Source: Candidatus Omnitrophota bacterium (GTDB lineage: Bacteria > Omnitrophota > Gorgyraeia > 2-02-FULL-51-18). Taken from it: a stretch of 7,384 nt of DNA. Shown one piece after another: positions 5,237 to 7,384 of the stretch (positions within the stretch are counted from its first letter, which is position 1; each line of letters starts with the position of its first letter). Location: assembly GCA_023247955.1 (NCBI GenBank), contig JAHFFL010000054.1:1-7384 (forward strand), given 5' to 3'. The notes beneath the pieces are model-generated. The model saw nothing but the letters and a program-made list of their open reading frames with translations. It made no database searches and was not told the DNA's origin. The translations under genes and the position numbers were made by a program.

Positions 5237-7384
5237 GACGAAGCGGTCGGTTTGGGCTTGCATGCGGCGCTGGTTTTGGTAGAACTGTAGCGCTTTTTGC
5301 CACGGGATCCGGGCAACGGCTTTGAGTGCCAGGCGTTTGATGACTTGAATGGAGGCCTTGCCTAAAAGAAGAATTTTAAGTATCGCCGCGTCTACTTTTT
5401 CTTTGGCGATTTCGGAATAAAGCCCCACAAACCAGTCGGGGATGCTCGTCAGATCGATGCGGCCCGCCGCGACTGCGAGGTCGAGCACGGCATCTGAGAA
5501 AATATCGCCTTCCTCGAGCGTTTCCATAAAGAGGTTGATCTCGGCGAACCTACGATCTTTTTCCGTGGATACCAAAGCGACTTCTGCTGCGTCGTTTTTT
5601 ATTTCGACGGGCAAAATTTGAGAGAAAAGTCCGGTCGCCACGGCTTTTTCCACCACTTCCGGACTACCAACGGCTTGGAAATAAACGTTTTGGCCGAAAG
5701 CCCGACGCTTGAAGCGCTCCAGCGCCGGGAGCAGCGCCTTTTCCATGTTAAATCCGCCAAAGAGATCCACGTCAATTACGAGCACCACCGGTTTGAGCGG
5801 AAGATTCGCGGCGGCGATGCGCTCGGCGGCGCGCCGCTCAAGACTTGCTTTCTCCGCGCGAATATCGGAGATGGAAAGTCGAGCATCCTCCCGCTCTACC
5901 GGGCTTGCGCGTTCAATCCGTCGCGCCTGTCGGGAAAGATCCACATCCACTTGAAACGCGGGACTCGTAAACGCCGCGTACGTGCCCTGCATCGTGTAGC
6001 GATAAACGCTGGCCGGCTCAAGCCCCTTGTCCTTCAAAGCGATCCTCGCCCCGCTCACCGGCTCCGCCGCCCACGCGACATTTACAAAAAAGTTTTTGAT
6101 GCTTGAGCCATCCAAAGCCGGCACTGCCGCAGCAGCCAGCCTGGTGCCAGAGGGGTCAGACCCCCCTGGCACCGTGGTAGCGGACCGCTCGCCCTTCAAA
6201 GAAACCACCATCGATTTGAGCTGTCCGGTCTTATCGTCCCGGACCAGTTCTCTGACCCCCCACGAGCTTCCTTCCCTGTGCAGGGGTTCATGAAACGCCT
6301 GAGCCAAACGGGCAACTTCCTGGCCGGAATCTTCCGAGGCAACATTCACCGCTACCGATTCGTACCCGTTAGAGCGAAGCATGGAAAAAGTTGCATCCCT
6401 TAGTTTCGTCCCGACATGCGGCCGCTTTTTTGGATCGGGGAATTGATCACGACGTCGGGAAGGGATAACAAAGATTCCTTTTCCTTGCGCCTGTCTTACA
6501 CTTGAGGGAGTATAAAAAGCGTAGACTCCGACCGGCTTTTCTCCCTCAAACGCGATGACGGCGTTGCCGATAATCGAATTCCAATTTTTCGTGTTGTAAC
6601 CCCATTTTTGAAGAAAATGCTCTACATGCTCGCGCTCCCTTTCCGTCAAGGTGAAGTGAGAATTCCATCCATGCCCCCCCGGTATCTTCCAGCCCTCCGG
6701 CGGATCCAAATACAGTCGGAACGTCAACGGGAGATGAGAGGAATCGTTTTTGGGCCCGCCCAACGATGATTTTGTGGCGAACCGTATCCCATCAACTTTC
6801 TCCGCCAAAGCTCTTGATTTTAAAGAAGTCAAGTGATACGCCCGGGAAATGGCCTCCTTCAAACCTGACAATCTTTCACGGGAGATCCGGAATGTTTCCC
6901 CACGGAGAACAATAAGGTTAAAATTTTGTCCGAATCCCGCCTGCGGCTCCGCTCTGAACTCCGGGCTGATGGCATTCAAAAATCCGGCCAGATCTACCGC
7001 ATTTCTGATAGCCCTGGGTTTGTAAGGCGGAATAGCGATCTCAAACGCCCATGGGATCTGCCGCCACTGGATCTCCACATCCTGATGCCCGCCTGCCGGA
7101 CGTCTGTCCGTCGTAGCGGAGGCGGCAGCACCCGAAGCCGACTCCCTATGAGAGATGATGTTGTCTATCGCGTATTTCCAGAGATCATTGAAAGCCGGAC
7201 GCGTCTCAATCACAAGTATCGACTGACCTGCGGTAAAAGATCCCGGTCTCTCAGATGTTATAACTTTCGAAAATTTAAGTTCCAGACATCCTTCTCCTTG
7301 CTCGACAAGCGACCCTATTTTCCCGCTAACGTCAAAATACCGCAAACCGTTATAAAACGTGATGGTGAATTCCCGTCCGGGAAC
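5234..7384 (-). CDS. C-terminal part of a large multidomain protein with GNAT-like region
   Basis: The frame has no stop up to the window edge, so 716 residues are visible and the start lies outside. Reading from the edge, residues 1-80 are strand-rich (FTITFYNGLRYFDVSGK). Residues 83-101 are a low-complexity Ala/Thr/Gly linker. Residues about 255-385 resemble an acetyltransferase (GNAT) fold: NAVIAFEGEKPVGVYAFY, then GIFVIPSRR, a degenerate acetyl-CoA loop RPHVGTKLRDA, then YESVAVNVASED. Residues 402-420 form a second linker (VPGGSDPSG then Ala-rich). A segment FFVNVAWAAEP, a charged helix (about 486-528) and a beta-alpha unit VVLVIDVDLFGG (532-544) follow, ending in a helical basic tail. 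No complete known domain is certain. The style recalls giant Omnitrophota proteins; that is a recollection, not a database match. A TTG at 7345 is not a credible start. Confidence 0.8.
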   Translation of the reverse strand, partial: VPGREFTITFYNGLRYFDVSGKIGSLVEQGEGCLELKFSKVITSERPGSFTAGQSILVIETRPAFNDLWKYAIDNIISHRESASGAAASATTDRRPAGGHQDVEIQWRQIPWAFEIAIPPYKPRAIRNAVDLAGFLNAISPEFRAEPQAGFGQNFNLIVLRGETFRISRERLSGLKEAISRAYHLTSLKSRALAEKVDGIRFATKSSLGGPKNDSSHLPLTFRLYLDPPEGWKIPGGHGWNSHFTLTEREREHVEHFLQKWGYNTKNWNSIIGNAVIAFEGEKPVGVYAFYTPSSVRQAQGKGIFVIPSRRRDQFPDPKKRPHVGTKLRDATFSMLRSNGYESVAVNVASEDSGQEVARLAQAFHEPLHREGSSWGVRELVRDDKTGQLKSMVVSLKGERSATTVPGGSDPSGTRLAAAAVPALDGSSIKNFFVNVAWAAEPVSGARIALKDKGLEPASVYRYTMQGTYAAFTSPAFQVDVDLSRQARRIERASPVEREDARLSISDIRAEKASLERRAAERIAAANLPLKPVVLVIDVDLFGGFNMEKALLPALERFKRRAFGQNVYFQAVGSPEVVEKAVATGLFSQILPVEIKNDAAEVALVSTEKDRRFAEINLFMETLEEGDIFSDAVLDLAVAAGRIDLTSIPDWFVGLYSEIAKEKVDAAILKILLLGKASIQVIKRLALKAVARIPWQKALQFYQNQRRMQAQTDRFV
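6143..6173. repeat. REP-like palindrome inside a coding linker
   Basis: Two 15-base arms flank one A (6158): left GGTGCCAGAGGGGTC, right GACCCCCCTGGCACC. They pair at all but one position. The core GGGGTC-GACCCC is a dispersed intergenic repeat type I recall from several environmental phyla. Here it is in frame and encodes the VPGGSDPSGT linker of the large protein. Confidence 0.75.
7093..7128. repeat. Second palindromic repeat inside a coding linker
   Basis: CTGCCG (7093-7098) and CGGCAG (7123-7128) are complementary ends. Within them lie CGGAC-GTCT-GTCCG (7097-7110) and TCCG-CGGA (7107-7110/7117-7120), which compete with each other. It encodes the ATTDRRPAGG stretch of the first low-complexity linker. 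The form resembles dispersed bacterial repeats of the 'CGCTACGACGGAC' kind. Confidence 0.5.

Overview
All recognisable genes lie on the minus strand, so the window reads from right to left. The sequence looks like a bacterium of moderate GC content with compact, often overlapping genes. The protein at the right edge is large, with low-complexity linkers and an 'NVAWAAEP'-type segment. Together with REP-like palindromes and several small uncharacterised proteins, this recalls environmental candidate-phylum genomes such as Omnitrophota. That placement is an impression from memory and not proof. No marker gene here fixes the taxonomy.

Right to left: (1) The C-terminal 716 residues of a large multidomain protein (5234-7384). 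Its frame is open to the window edge, so its start is not visible. It has a degenerate acetyltransferase-like (GNAT) region, and two of its linkers are encoded by REP-like palindromes. (2) A 61-base intergenic strip with three short palindromes and a strong promoter whose -10 box (TATAAT) sits 8 bases before the ilvD ATG, which suggests a leaderless mRNA. (3) ilvD, dihydroxy-acid dehydratase of branched-chain amino-acid synthesis. (4) A tightly packed run: a DEDD-type 3'-5' exonuclease overlapping ilvD by 8 bases, a possible 21-codon ORF, a zinc-ribbon protein, a small secreted protein, a VanX-type D-Ala-D-Ala dipeptidase and a 77-residue PC4-like protein. Gaps in this run are 0-42 bases, so co-transcription is plausible, but the genes do not form one obvious pathway.

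(5) Positions 796-1317 hold no convincing gene. Instead there is a 397-base nested palindromic element (905-1301): an outer 22-bp helix, a long inner arm pairing 48 of 56 positions, a REP-like hairpin, an A/T-rich terminator-like hairpin and a 98-base compound hairpin. It could be a large structured RNA or a palindromic non-coding mobile repeat. This is the most unusual thing in the window.

(6) At the left edge are lemA and the start of a TPM-domain gene. They overlap by 4 bases and form a two-gene unit common in bacteria: a LemA membrane protein next to a secreted or membrane-bound TPM-domain protein.
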